DNA of 64,000 nt from Streptomyces olivochromogenes (GTDB taxonomy: Bacteria > Actinomycetota > Actinomycetes > Streptomycetales > Streptomycetaceae), in NCBI RefSeq assembly GCF_001514115.1, contig NZ_KQ948460.1, forward strand, positions 1-64,000, in the 5' to 3' direction. Shown here piece after piece: positions 1 through 8,047 of the stretch (positions within the stretch are counted from its first letter, which is position 1; each line of letters opens with the position of its first letter). The translations under genes were made by a program, and so were the position numbers. The notes below the pieces were generated by a model. The model worked only from the letters and a program-made list of their open reading frames with translations, was not told the origin of the DNA and made no database searches.

Positions 1-259
1 CCAGTGAGACTTTAGCGGATTCCTGACTCCCGAGCTAATCGGGGTGGCGCCCTTTCGAACGCGGAATCCTCATTTCGCAAACACGCATGAAAACGAGTCG
101 ACGACGAGTCGCCGTTCGCTGAGTGCTTGTTGCGGAATGGCTGTCCGGGGACCGACCGGGGTCGGCGCTCACGTCGGACAACTCGGAGAACAGTACGTAC
201 GGGGTGGGGGCGTGTCAAATCCGCCCCGGGCTGCCCTCCGGAGGCGTAGCCTCGGGGCC
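1..259. other. Non-coding region upstream of the trp leader
   Basis: I see no convincing gene in these 259 bases; the readable frames have poor codon character and no ribosome binding site. The stretch should carry the promoter of the downstream leader peptide and synthetase gene. A TAGCCT hexamer at 247-252 ends seven bases before the leader ATG at 260, the spacing expected for a -10 element of a leaderless transcript. I could not find a matching -35 element. Confidence 0.5.
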
Positions 260-301
260 ATGACTACGCATACGTGCACCCAGCAGTGGTGGGCCGCCTG
301 A
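260..301 (+). CDS. Trp leader peptide (13 aa) of the trpS attenuator
   Basis: This short open frame reads MTTHTCTQQWWAA and carries two adjacent Trp codons (287-292) just before its stop. It lies directly upstream of a tryptophanyl-tRNA synthetase gene and a rho-independent terminator, the classical arrangement of ribosome-mediated attenuation. When charged Trp-tRNA is scarce the ribosome should stall on the tandem Trp codons. The start may be leaderless, because TAGCCT at 247-252 looks like a -10 box; the nearest Shine-Dalgarno-like GGAGG (240-244) is too distant to be a normal one. A Trp-codon leader controlling trpS1 is known in S. coelicolor (established knowledge); the reading here is direct. 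Confidence 0.88.
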   Translation: MTTHTCTQQWWAA

Positions 302-355
302 CGGCGGCCGTACTCACGTATGTACTCAACGGCCGCCGCCTCGGCGGCCGTTTTT
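291..355 (+). promoter_or_regulatory. Transcription attenuator (antiterminator/terminator) for trpS
   Basis: Four complementary segments are visible. GGCCGCC (292-298), inside the leader reading frame, can pair with GGCGGCC (303-309). CGGCGGCCG (302-310) can pair with CGGCCGCCG (330-338) to form the antiterminator. CGGCCGCCG (330-338) can instead pair with CGGCGGCCG (342-350), a 9-bp stem with a 3-base loop followed by TTTTT (351-355), the terminator. Segments 2 and 4 are identical in sequence, so they compete for segment 3. A ribosome stalled at the Trp codons (287-292) would mask segment 1 and favour the antiterminator, raising trpS expression during Trp limitation or synthetase inhibition. 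Confidence 0.88.
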
Positions 356-415
356 GTGTCTCCCTCCTGGGAAGCCGGCCGGCGGGTGCGGCGGCCTCGA
401 CCAGGAGGTGGAGAG

Positions 416-1414
416 ATGACGCGGGTCTTCAGTGGGGTCAAGCCGACCGGGCATCTGACGCTGGGGAACTATCTCGGGGCCATGCGACGGTGGGTTGATG
501 TCGATCAGCACCAGGCCGACGCCCTGTTCTGTGTCGTCGACCTGCACGCGCTGACCGTGGACCACGATCCGGGGCGGGTGCGCAGGCTCAGTAGGCAGGC
601 GGCGACGTTGTTGCTGGCCTCGGGGCTCGATCCGGAGCTGTGCACCGTCTTCGTACAGAGTCATGTGGACGAGCACGCGCGGCTGTCGTATCTGCTGGAG
701 TGCGTCGCGACCGACGGGGAGATGCGGCGGATGATCCAGTACAAGGAGAAGGCCGCGCGCGAGCGGGAGCGGGGCGGGAGTGTGCGGCTGTCCCTGCTGA
801 CGTATCCCGTGCTGATGGCGGCGGACATCCTGGCGTACGGGACCGACGAGGTGCCGGTCGGGGACGACCAGACGCAGCATGGGGAGCTGACCCGGGATCT
901 CGCGGTGCGGTTCAACCAGCGCTACGGCCATACCTTCGTGGTGCCCCGGGCCACGCGGCCGCAGATCGCGGCGCGGGTCATGAATCTGCAGGAGCCGACG
1001 TCGAAGATGGGCAAGAGCGATGACGTGGGGCCGGGTGTCGTCTATCTGCTCGATGAGCCGGATGCCGTACGGAAGAAGATCATGCGGGCCATGACCGACA
1101 GCGGGCAGGACGTCGTGTACGACCCCGAGGCGCGGCCGGGGGTCTCGAACCTGCTGGAGATTCTCGCCGCCTGTGAGGGTGGGGATCCGGAAACCCTGGG
1201 CGGCGCCTATGAGTCGTACGGCGCTTTGAAGAAGGACACCGCCGAGGCCGTGATCGAACTCCTCAGGCCCGTGCAGGAGAGGCACAAGCGGTTGTGCGCG
1301 GATCCCTCGTACGTGGAGGCGGTCTTGCGCGACGGCGCCGTGAAGGCCCGGGAGATGGCGCGTCCTCGGGTGGACGCGGCGTATCGGGCGATCGGGCTGC
1401 TGGCCGCCGGCTGA
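416..1414 (+). CDS. trpS: Tryptophanyl-tRNA synthetase (attenuator-controlled, auxiliary type)
   Basis: Class I aminoacyl-tRNA synthetase (332 aa) that charges tRNA-Trp with tryptophan in the cytoplasm. The HIGH-type signature is seen as GHLTLGNYLGA near residues 12-22 and the KMSKS loop as KMGKS at about 197-201. The start at 416 follows a strong AGGAGG (402-407). A Trp leader peptide and attenuator precede it, the arrangement known for the S. coelicolor auxiliary enzyme TrpRS1, which confers indolmycin resistance. Identity as that auxiliary, antibiotic-resistant type is inferred from the attenuator and the gene neighbourhood; whether this protein is itself resistant cannot be read from the sequence. 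Its 3' end faces proC across a hairpin. Confidence 0.95.
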   Translation: MTRVFSGVKPTGHLTLGNYLGAMRRWVDVDQHQADALFCVVDLHALTVDHDPGRVRRLSRQAATLLLASGLDPELCTVFVQSHVDEHARLSYLLECVATDGEMRRMIQYKEKAARERERGGSVRLSLLTYPVLMAADILAYGTDEVPVGDDQTQHGELTRDLAVRFNQRYGHTFVVPRATRPQIAARVMNLQEPTSKMGKSDDVGPGVVYLLDEPDAVRKKIMRAMTDSGQDVVYDPEARPGVSNLLEILAACEGGDPETLGGAYESYGALKKDTAEAVIELLRPVQERHKRLCADPSYVEAVLRDGAVKAREMARPRVDAAYRAIGLLAAG

Positions 1415-1426
1415 AGTCCCGGAGGG

Positions 1427-1476
1427 GAGAGCGGTTATCGGCGGCGGGCCGGGGCGATCGCCCCGGCCCCGCTCTC
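1427..1476. terminator. Bidirectional terminator between trpS and proC
   Basis: Between two convergent genes lies a perfect 24-bp palindrome (1446-1469, GC-rich with a GATC centre). It is flanked by an outer pair, GAGAGCGG (1427-1434) and CCGCTCTC (1469-1476). A nested hairpin of this kind could end transcription from both sides. There is no long T tract, as is common in high-GC actinobacteria. Confidence 0.7.
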
Positions 1477-1477
1477 T

Positions 1478-2287
1478 CTAGCTGTTGCCGGAGGCCAGTT
1501 CGCGGCTGCGGTCGCGGGCTGCCTCCAGTGCGGCGATGAGAGCCGCGCGGACGCCGTGGTTCTCGAGTTCGCGGATCGCGTTGATCGTGGTGCCCGCGGG
1601 AGAGGTGACGGCCTCGCGGAGTTTCACGGGGTGCTCCCCGCTGTCGCGGAGCATCACGGCGGCGCCGATCGCGGACTGGACGATCAGGTCGTGGGCCTTG
1701 TCGCGGGGCAGGCCCAGCAGGATGCCCGCGTCCGTCATGGCCTCGACCAGGTAGAAGAAGTACGCCGGTCCCGAGCCGGAGAGCGCGGTGCAGGCGTCCT
1801 GCTGGGACTCGGGGACGCGGAGCGTCTTGCCGACGGCGCCGAAGATCTCCTCGGCGTGGGCCAGGTGCGCTTCGGTGGCATGGCTGCCGGCGGAGATGAC
1901 GGACATCGCCTCGTCGACGAGGGCGGGGGTGTTCGTCATGACCCGGACGACGGGGGTGCCCGCGGCCAGGCGCTCCTCGAAGAAGGAGGTGGGGATGCCG
2001 GCCGCGCCGCTGATGACCAGGCGGTCGGCGGGGACGTGGGGGGCGAGTTCGTCGAGGAGGGTGCCCATGTCCTGCGGCTTGACCGTGAGGATCAGGGTGT
2101 CGGCGTTCTTGGCGGCCTCGGCGTTGGTGACGGCGGTGACGCCGTAGCGCTCCTGGAGTTCCCTGGCGCGCTCGGGGCGGCGGGCCGTGACCAGCAGGTC
2201 GGTGGGGGCCCAACCGGATCGGATCACTCCGCTGAGCAGGGCTTCGCCGATCTTGCCGGTGCCGAGGACTGCGACTTTCTGGGTCAT
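1478..2287 (-). CDS. proC: Pyrroline-5-carboxylate reductase
   Basis: Last enzyme of proline synthesis, reducing 1-pyrroline-5-carboxylate to L-proline with NAD(P)H (269 aa, the normal family length). The N terminus has the Rossmann fingerprint VAVLGTGKIGEAL. The C-terminal half holds the family signature region, with ALSGSGPAYFF and SPAGTTINAIREL, which forms the dimer interface and active site. It is a single gene convergent with trpS and followed upstream by a dispersed-repeat gap. No unusual features. Confidence 0.96.
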   Translation of the reverse strand: MTQKVAVLGTGKIGEALLSGVIRSGWAPTDLLVTARRPERARELQERYGVTAVTNAEAAKNADTLILTVKPQDMGTLLDELAPHVPADRLVISGAAGIPTSFFEERLAAGTPVVRVMTNTPALVDEAMSVISAGSHATEAHLAHAEEIFGAVGKTLRVPESQQDACTALSGSGPAYFFYLVEAMTDAGILLGLPRDKAHDLIVQSAIGAAVMLRDSGEHPVKLREAVTSPAGTTINAIRELENHGVRAALIAALEAARDRSRELASGNS

Positions 2288-2403
2288 GGTGCGGGTGCCC
2301 TCCGGGGGTGCGTCGTCCTGGGGTCATCCTCGCACTTGGGGGGTTGGGCGGGGCGGGGTGTCCGTTGGGCGGACGGGGGTGGGTCTGCCGCCGTGGGGGG
2401 TTT

Positions 2404-2525
2404 CTCGCCCCCGCCGCCCCTACCCGTCCCATCCCGTTTCTGCGGGGTCCGCCCCCAGACCCCCGGGCGGGTTCTTCGACTGCGGGCCGGTGGGGCTGGT
2501 CGCGCAGTTCCCCGCGCCCCTGGAG
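2404..2525. repeat. Composite dispersed intergenic repeat, copy 1 (long form)
   Basis: This gap between two minus-strand genes contains a mosaic that recurs in the window. An upstream module is rich in CCCCGCCGCCCCTACCC and GTCCGCCCCCAGACCCCC, followed by TGCGGGCCGGTGGGG and the core CGCGCAGTTCCCCGCGCCCC (2501-2520). The same order is seen at 6793-6958. It does not encode a plausible protein and lies outside genes. The family is common in Streptomyces genomes (recollection); its function is unknown to me. Confidence 0.75.
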
Positions 2526-2538
2526 GAGCGGGGATTCG

Positions 2539-3339
2539 TCATGCGGTGCGGCGCCTCAGGGTTGCCGCACCCAGGGCCAGGACCAGGAGGGCGCAGCCCG
2601 CCACGATGAACGCGTCGCGGACGAAGTCGGTCGTCATGTCGGTGTGCTTGAGGACTTCGTTCATGCCGTCGACGGCGTAGGACATGGGGAGGACGTCGGA
2701 GAGGGCTTCGAGGACGGGGTGCATGGTGGAGCGGGCCGTGAAGAGGCCGCAGAGGAGGAGCTGGGGGAAGATCACCGCCGGCATGAACTGGACCGCCTGG
2801 AATTCCGAGGCCGCGAAGGCCGAGACGAAGAGGCCGAGCGCCGTGCCGAGCAGGGCGTCGAGGAGGGCCACGAGCAGCAGGAGCCAGGGGGAGCCCGTGA
2901 CGTCGAGGCCGAGGAACCAGACCGCGAGGCCCGTGGCCAGGGCCGACTGGACGACGGCGACGGCGCCGAAGGCCAGGGCGTAGCCGGCGATCAGGTCGCC
3001 CTTGCCGAGGGGCATGGCCAGGAGTCGTTCCAGGGTGCCCGAGGTGCGTTCGCGCAGCGTGGCGATGGAGGTGACCAGGAACATCGTGATCAGCGGGAAG
3101 ATCCCGAGGAGGGAGGCCCCGATGGAGTCGAAGGTGCGCGCGCTGCCGTCGAAGACGTAGCGGAGCAGGACGAGCATCAGGCACGGGATGAGGATCATCA
3201 GCGCGATGGTGCGCGGGTCGTGGCGGAGCTGGCGCAGGACGCGGGTCGCGGTGGCGGTCGTACGGGAGTAGTTGATCGCGCTCGGGCGGACGGGGGCCGT
3301 CGTGCCCGCGTGCGGGGTCGCGTTCGTGGGCGTGGTCAT
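2539..3339 (-). CDS. ABC-2 type exporter permease
   Basis: Integral membrane subunit (266 aa) of a drug or lipid ABC exporter. After a hydrophilic N terminus there are about six hydrophobic segments (for example LMILIPCLMLVLLRYVF and LLLLVALLDALLGTALGLF), with the usual ABC-2 loop LRERTSGTLERLLAMPLGKG between the second and third. The ATG at 3339 overlaps the stop of the ATPase gene by four bases (3336-3339), so the two are translationally coupled. Substrate is unknown; the fold and context suggest multidrug or daunorubicin-resistance-type export. Confidence 0.92.
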   Translation of the reverse strand: MTTPTNATPHAGTTAPVRPSAINYSRTTATATRVLRQLRHDPRTIALMILIPCLMLVLLRYVFDGSARTFDSIGASLLGIFPLITMFLVTSIATLRERTSGTLERLLAMPLGKGDLIAGYALAFGAVAVVQSALATGLAVWFLGLDVTGSPWLLLLVALLDALLGTALGLFVSAFAASEFQAVQFMPAVIFPQLLLCGLFTARSTMHPVLEALSDVLPMSYAVDGMNEVLKHTDMTTDFVRDAFIVAGCALLVLALGAATLRRRTA

Positions 3340-4187
3340 CGGACGGTCTCCTTGCGGGCATTGCCGGTCGCGGTGGCCTCGTCGACCAGGTGGAGGAAGG
3401 CGGCCTCGACGGTGTCGCGGCCGGTGCGTTCGCGCAGGGCGTCGGGCGTGTCGTCGGCGAGGATCCCGCCCTCGCGCATCAGGAGCAGGCGGTGGCAGCG
3501 CTCGGCCTCGTCCATGACGTGGGAGGAGACCAGCAGCGTCGCCTTCCGTTCCGTGGCGATGGCGTGGAAGAGGTTCCACAGGTCGCGGCGCAGGACCGGG
3601 TCGAGGCCGACGGTGGGCTCGTCGAGGACCAGGAGTTCGGGGGTGCCGAGCAGGGCGACCGCGAGGGAGACGCGGTTGCGCTGGCCGCCGGAGAGGTTGC
3701 CGGCGAGGGAGTCGGCGTGGGTGGTGAGGTCGACGTCGGCGATGGCCTGGGTGACATGGGCGTCGCGGCGGTCGGCGGCGGCGCGGCCGGGGTCGAGGAT
3801 CGCGGCGAAGTAGTCGAGGTTCTGGCGGATGGTCAGGTCGTCGTAGACCGAGGGGGCCTGGGTGACGTATCCGATGCGGGAGCGCAGTGCGGCGTCGCCG
3901 GCGGGGCGGCCGAGGACTTCGAGGGTGCCGGTGACTTTGGCCTGGGTGCCGACGATGGTGCGCATGAGGGTGGACTTGCCGCAGCCGGAGGGGCCGAGGA
4001 GTCCGGTGATCTGGCCGCGGGGTACGGCGAAGTCGAGGCCGCGCAGGACGGTGCGGGGGCCGCGTACGACGGTGAGGCCTTCGGCGTGGATGGCGGTGGC
4101 CGGGGACTGGGAGGACTGGGAGGACTGGGGGGTGGTGGTGGCCGTGGCCGCGGGGCGGTCGGGGGGCCGGGGGGAGAAATTCATCAT
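3336..4187 (-). CDS. ABC transporter ATP-binding protein
   Basis: Cytoplasmic ATPase subunit of the exporter. It has Walker A GPSGCGKST, signature LSGGQRNRVSLA, Walker B LLVLDEPTVGLDP and a switch His in SSHVMDEAE, the DrrA/CcmA-like pattern. I chose ATG at 4187 (283 aa, MMNFSPRP). Upstream, TTGACG (4218-4223 complement) and CAATAT lie 17 bases apart, with the second hexamer ending about seven bases before this ATG, so the mRNA may be leaderless. An inverted repeat ATTCATC-N4-GATGAAT (4179-4196) covers the start and may be an operator. A TTG at 4223 would give 295 aa but coincides with the -35-like hexamer. Confidence 0.9.
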   Translation of the reverse strand: MMNFSPRPPDRPAATATTTPQSSQSSQSPATAIHAEGLTVVRGPRTVLRGLDFAVPRGQITGLLGPSGCGKSTLMRTIVGTQAKVTGTLEVLGRPAGDAALRSRIGYVTQAPSVYDDLTIRQNLDYFAAILDPGRAAADRRDAHVTQAIADVDLTTHADSLAGNLSGGQRNRVSLAVALLGTPELLVLDEPTVGLDPVLRRDLWNLFHAIATERKATLLVSSHVMDEAERCHRLLLMREGGILADDTPDALRERTGRDTVEAAFLHLVDEATATGNARKETVR

Positions 4188-4223
4188 GCGATGAATATTG
4201 CGCGGGAGCGGTGGCGTCGTCAA
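4179..4223 (-). promoter_or_regulatory. Candidate leaderless promoter and operator of the ABC exporter operon
   Basis: Read on the minus strand, TTGACG is followed after 17 bases by CAATAT, and the ATG comes about seven bases later. The perfect dyad ATTCATC-ATGC-GATGAAT (4179-4196 on the plus strand) lies over the -10/start region. A repressor bound there would block transcription and, in a leaderless mRNA, would overlap the first codons. No regulator gene is adjacent, so the cognate protein is unknown. The -10 match is weak (3 of 6). Confidence 0.45.
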
Positions 4224-4481
4224 GCCCGGTCGCGTTCGACGGCGCAGGCGCGCGGGGGCGTGATCGGAAGGGGGCGCTCCGGCGTGCGGTGGGGTGGTGC
4301 GCTTCCGTGTTCACTCGGCGGTTACGCCGAAGGGCTGCGCGATCAACTGCCTTTACCGACAATGGATTTCAGTGCGCGGTCATATGCCCACCGGCCTAGG
4401 TGCCGCGCCGTTGGATCCGCCGTGCCCTCCCCCGGCTCGGCACCCACGCATCTTCCGCTCTCAACCGGAGGTGCCGTTGCC

Positions 4482-5918
4482 ATGCGTAAAGCCGATCTGC
4501 GTCGAGCCGATCTGTCCGCGTCTCTCGTCGTGTTTCTCGTCGCGTTGCCGTTGTGTGTAGGGGTCGCCATCGCCTCGGGCGTACCGGCCGAGTTGGGACT
4601 GGTGACCGGGATAGTCGGCGGGCTGGTCGCCGGGATGCTGCCCGGGAGCAGCCTGCAGGTGAGCGGGCCCGCGGCCGGGCTGACCGTGCTGGTGTACGAG
4701 GCGGTGCAGACGTACGGGCTGCGGGCCCTGGGTGTGCTGGTGCTCGGCGCCGGGCTGGTGCAGCTCACGCTCGGGGCGCTGCGGCTCGGGCGGTGGTTCC
4801 GGGCCGTGTCCGTGGCGGTGGTGCAGGGGATGCTCGCCGGGATCGGGCTCGTGCTGATCGCGGGCCAGGTCTACGCGATGGGTGACGCGTCCGCGCCCAC
4901 GAGCGGGCTCGGGAAGATCGCCGGGCTGGTGTCGCTGCCCGGGGACGCGGACCCGGTGGCCCTCGCGGTCGGGGGCGCCACCGTGGTCGTCCTGCTGCTG
5001 TGGCCGCGTTGGCGGCGCGGGGCGCGGGTGGTGCCGGCGCCGTTGCTGGCGGTGGCGCTCGCGGCGGGTGCGACCGGGGTGTTCGATCTGTCCGTGCGGC
5101 GGGTCGAGGTGCGCGGGCTGCTCGATGCCGTGCAGCCGCCGTCCTTCGCGGACCTCGGGCGGCTCACGGAAGTGGGCATGCTCGGGACGGTGGTCGCCTT
5201 CGCGCTGATCGCCTCCGCCGAGTCGCTGTTCAGCGCGGCTGCGGTGGATCGTCTGCACCGGGGGCCGCGGACCGACTACGACCGTGAGCTCATCGCACAG
5301 GGTGCCGGGAACGCCGTGTGCGGAGCGCTCGGGGCGCTGCCGATGACCGCGGTGATCGTGCGGAGCGCGGCAAATGTGCAGGCCGGGGCGGAGACCAAGG
5401 TCTCGCGTGTACTGCACGGGGTGTGGCTGCTGGTCTTCACGGTGGTGGTGCCCGGGGTCCTCGGGATCATTCCGGTGGCGGCGCTGGCGGGGTTGCTGGT
5501 GCACGCGGGCTGCAAGTTGGTGCCGGTGCGGGACGTGCGGGTGCTGTGGCGCGGGCATCGCGGGGAGGTGGTCGTGCTGGGTGTGACGGCGGTGGCGATC
5601 GTGGTGGGGAATCTGTTTGAAGGGGTGCTGGTCGGGCTTGCGCTCGCCGTAGCCAAGACCGCGTGGGACATCAGCCATGTGCATGTGGAGACCGAGGACC
5701 GGGGGGCCTCGGGGATGGTCGTACGGGTGATGGGGAACGCCACGTTCCTACGGCTGCCGAAGCTGCTGGACGCCTTGGAGGCGTTGCCGCACGACCGTGA
5801 CGTACGGCTGGAGTTGGGCGGGTTGCGGCATGTGGACCACGCGTGTGCGGCGGCCCTGGAGCGGTGGGCCGCCGCGCGGGATCATGAGCGGGTGGCCACG
5901 ATCACCAGTACGTCGTAG
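4482..5918 (+). CDS. SulP family anion transporter with C-terminal STAS domain
   Basis: Inner-membrane transporter (478 aa) of the SLC26/SulP family, which moves sulfate, bicarbonate or other anions. The N terminus has the family pattern (LVVFLVALPLCVGVAIASG), about 10-14 hydrophobic segments follow, and residues from about 400 onward form a short STAS-like domain (RVMGNATFLRLPKLLDAL, then LRHVDHACAAAL). The start at 4482 is preceded by GGAGGTG (4467-4473). The gene is divergent from the ABC exporter operon, and its end overlaps the convergent methyltransferase gene by 37 bases. No linked carbonic anhydrase gene is present, so the substrate is open. Confidence 0.92.
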   Translation: MRKADLRRADLSASLVVFLVALPLCVGVAIASGVPAELGLVTGIVGGLVAGMLPGSSLQVSGPAAGLTVLVYEAVQTYGLRALGVLVLGAGLVQLTLGALRLGRWFRAVSVAVVQGMLAGIGLVLIAGQVYAMGDASAPTSGLGKIAGLVSLPGDADPVALAVGGATVVVLLLWPRWRRGARVVPAPLLAVALAAGATGVFDLSVRRVEVRGLLDAVQPPSFADLGRLTEVGMLGTVVAFALIASAESLFSAAAVDRLHRGPRTDYDRELIAQGAGNAVCGALGALPMTAVIVRSAANVQAGAETKVSRVLHGVWLLVFTVVVPGVLGIIPVAALAGLLVHAGCKLVPVRDVRVLWRGHRGEVVVLGVTAVAIVVGNLFEGVLVGLALAVAKTAWDISHVHVETEDRGASGMVVRVMGNATFLRLPKLLDALEALPHDRDVRLELGGLRHVDHACAAALERWAAARDHERVATITSTS

Positions 5919-6757
5919 ACCTCCTCGACCCTGCCGTCCGGGAAGGTCTCCAGGAGGCGGGTGCGCTCCTCGGCGAGGAAGGCGTCGGTGTCTTCCTTGC
6001 CGATGACCAGGAAGGCCGAGTGGCTGCCGATGTTGGCGAGGTGGGTGTCCACGGGGACGTGGCGGCTCCAGCGGACGACGCGGTGGGTGTGGGGCGGGGG
6101 TTCGGGGGCGCCTTTGAAGGCGCGTTCGGCGAGGAAGCCCGGAGTTCGCTGGCGGGATTCGGTGTCTTTTCTGGTCTTGGTGGCGGTGCCTTCGTCGGGT
6201 TTCGTGGCGGTGCCTTCGTCGGTTTTCGTGGCGGTGCCTTGTTCGGTGGGGTGGGCGTCCTCGAAGTACTGATCGATGCGCCGGGCCTGGGCGGCGATCC
6301 ACGGGACGTCGAGGGCGGACGTGTTCCACCAGAGCGCGAGGGCGCCGCCGGGGCGCAGGACGCGGAAGGCCTCCGGGAGGGAGTGGGCCGGGTTCGTCCA
6401 GTGCCAGGACTGGGCGTAGGTGAGGAAGTCCGCGGAGGCGGTGGCAAGGGGGAGGGAGTCGCCGGTACCCCGGACCAGGGGGATGCCGGGGTGGGCGCGG
6501 CGGAACTCGGCGGCCATGCCCTCCCCGGGTTCCACGGCGATGACGTCCGCGCCTCGGGCGTGCAGGAGGGTGGTGGAGATGCCGGTGCCCGCGCCCACGT
6601 CGATGACCTTCGCGCCCTTGAGGGGGCGGGCGGCCAGGTCTTCGAGGGTGGTGAAGAGGGCGGGTGGGTAGGAGGGGCGGTTCGCGGCGTACTGGGCTGC
6701 GGCCGTGTTGAAGGAGTGGGCCCGGGTGGTGTGGGAGAAGCGCGGGTGGGTGGTCAT
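5882..6757 (-). CDS. Class I SAM-dependent methyltransferase with an in-frame repeat insert
   Basis: Predicted methyltransferase (291 aa). Motif I is KVIDVGAGTGISTTLL, followed by an acidic residue after strand 2 (VIAVEPGEGM) and the post-III motif RVLRPGGALALWW. The substrate is unknown. Around residues 170-200 an unusual hydrophilic insert carries the unit GTATK(T/P)DE nearly three times, encoded by 24-bp tandem repeats at about 6170-6245; this looks like repeat slippage in a surface loop. The 3' end overlaps the convergent SulP gene (5882-5918). Confidence 0.88.
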   Translation of the reverse strand: MTTHPRFSHTTRAHSFNTAAAQYAANRPSYPPALFTTLEDLAARPLKGAKVIDVGAGTGISTTLLHARGADVIAVEPGEGMAAEFRRAHPGIPLVRGTGDSLPLATASADFLTYAQSWHWTNPAHSLPEAFRVLRPGGALALWWNTSALDVPWIAAQARRIDQYFEDAHPTEQGTATKTDEGTATKPDEGTATKTRKDTESRQRTPGFLAERAFKGAPEPPPHTHRVVRWSRHVPVDTHLANIGSHSAFLVIGKEDTDAFLAEERTRLLETFPDGRVEEVYDVLVIVATRS

Positions 6758-6792
6758 GAGGGAATGGTGGTGCGGGTCGGGGGTGGAGAACA

Positions 6793-6958
6793 GTGGTTTT
6801 CGCCCCCGCCGCCCCTACCCTCCCCCAAGCTCTCGACTTCGCTCGAGCAGGGGGGACCCCCATCATCCCCATCTGGGGGCTCCGCCCCCAGACCCCCCGG
6901 GTGGGTTCTTTGGGTGCGGGTGAGTGGGGGCTTGGCGCGCAGTTCCCCGCGCCCCTGA
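6793..6958. repeat. Composite dispersed intergenic repeat, copy 2 (long form)
   Basis: This is the same mosaic as at 2404-2525 with an extra inserted module, which includes CTCGACTTCGCTCGAGCAGG and CCCCCATCATCCCC. The core GCGCAGTTCCCCGCGCCCCT ends near 6956. The inner GCTCTCGACTTCGCTCGAGC section is a near-palindrome able to form a hairpin. It lies between two minus-strand genes. Confidence 0.75.
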
Positions 6959-6982
6959 AGGGACGGGGCTGCGCCCCTGCCT

Positions 6983-7462
6983 TCAGGGGTGGCGGCGTTT
7001 TTTGGAGGGGTTGCGGGAGCGGCGCTCGTACTGGCGGCGTGCCTCCTCGTACTCCTCGCGGGCGAGCTTCTCGCCCGGGGCCTCGGTGAGGGTGCGGAAG
7101 GCGTAGGCGAGGAGGGAGCCGATGAAGCCGATGGCCAGGAGGCCGCGGAGGGAGGCCTGGCGGTCGGGGTCGGGGCGCTTGGAGAAGGCGTCCCAGGTGT
7201 GGCGGAACGCGAGCGCGCTGCACACCGCGAACATCACCACGACCAGGAGGGTCACCGGTTTGCCGACGTCCGCGATCGCCAGGCCCTGGTAGGCGAAGCG
7301 AAGCACGAAACAGGCGGCGACCGCGGCGGCCAGCGAGCCGACGGCCACGGCGACGCGGCGGGCCGTGTAGCCGCCGTCCTGGGCCACCCAGGTCGTCCCG
7401 AAGAAACGGAGGGGTTCGGGCTGGGGTCCCGCGGGGGTACCGGACTGGTTCTCGTCACTCAC
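6983..7462 (-). CDS. Small integral membrane protein, function unknown
   Basis: A 159-residue protein with a Pro-rich N terminus, three hydrophobic segments (starting near VAVAVGSLAAAVAACFVLRF, VTLLVVVMFAVCSALAF and LLAIGFIGSLLAYAF) and a strongly basic, charged C-terminal tail (EEYEEARRQYERRSRNPSKK), probably cytoplasmic. I do not recognise a named family. It follows the SH3 gene on the same strand (48-base gap) and may be co-transcribed with it. Codon use is typical of the neighbours. Confidence 0.75.
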   Translation of the reverse strand: MSDENQSGTPAGPQPEPLRFFGTTWVAQDGGYTARRVAVAVGSLAAAVAACFVLRFAYQGLAIADVGKPVTLLVVVMFAVCSALAFRHTWDAFSKRPDPDRQASLRGLLAIGFIGSLLAYAFRTLTEAPGEKLAREEYEEARRQYERRSRNPSKKRRHP

Positions 7463-7510
7463 CCAACGATTATCGCTCCGGCCGGCCGCGGGGCCCCAGG
7501 CCTCCTTCGG

Positions 7511-7843
7511 TCAGGAGCAGCGCGGCGCGACGTAGCCGTCGCTGCCGGTCTTCACGTAGGCGTCGGAGATGTACTCGCCGTTGGCGATGTTGTCCCAGAT
7601 GCTGGTGGTGCCGTACGGGCCGCTCACGGAGTCGCCCGGGCGCTGGCAGGAGATCGACACGCGTGAGCCCTCGGGCAGGACTCGCACGATGCGGTAGCCG
7701 GTGCCGGGGCCGCTGCGGACGTTCACCGCGTAGCCGGGTGCGATGGGGTAGGTGACCTGTGCTGCGGTCGCGCTCGCGGTCGCCGTCGTCGACACCGCTT
7801 CCCCGTCACTGCTTTCCATGTTTTCAATTCGCTCAACAGCCAT
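7511..7843 (-). CDS. Bacterial SH3 (SH3b) domain protein
   Basis: A 110-residue protein. Residues about 35-110 match a bacterial SH3 domain (YAVNVRSGPGTGYRIVRVLP, then WDNIANGEYISDAYV), a fold often found in cell-wall-binding proteins. There is no classical signal peptide; the N-terminal 30 residues are Ala/Thr-rich. Two Cys residues (in ISCQRP and at the C terminus) could form a disulfide if the protein is exported. GGGGGAG stands just upstream of the start. Confidence 0.85.
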   Translation of the reverse strand: MAVERIENMESSDGEAVSTTATASATAAQVTYPIAPGYAVNVRSGPGTGYRIVRVLPEGSRVSISCQRPGDSVSGPYGTTSIWDNIANGEYISDAYVKTGSDGYVAPRCS

Positions 7844-8047
7844 TGAGGACTCCCCCGTTGAATCAGATGGAACAGATCCAGCAGTTCGAGCAGTTCGAGC
7901 TGATGGATCAGTGGACCGATGGATTCAGGCAGTGCACATGTGTACGCCTGTCGCACGCGGAGGCTAGCAAGCCGCCTCGGTCTCGTACGAGGAATCGACT
8001 AGGCTCCGTGCGTCGCGCGCGCGGACGAACAGCACGGGGGTGGGTCC

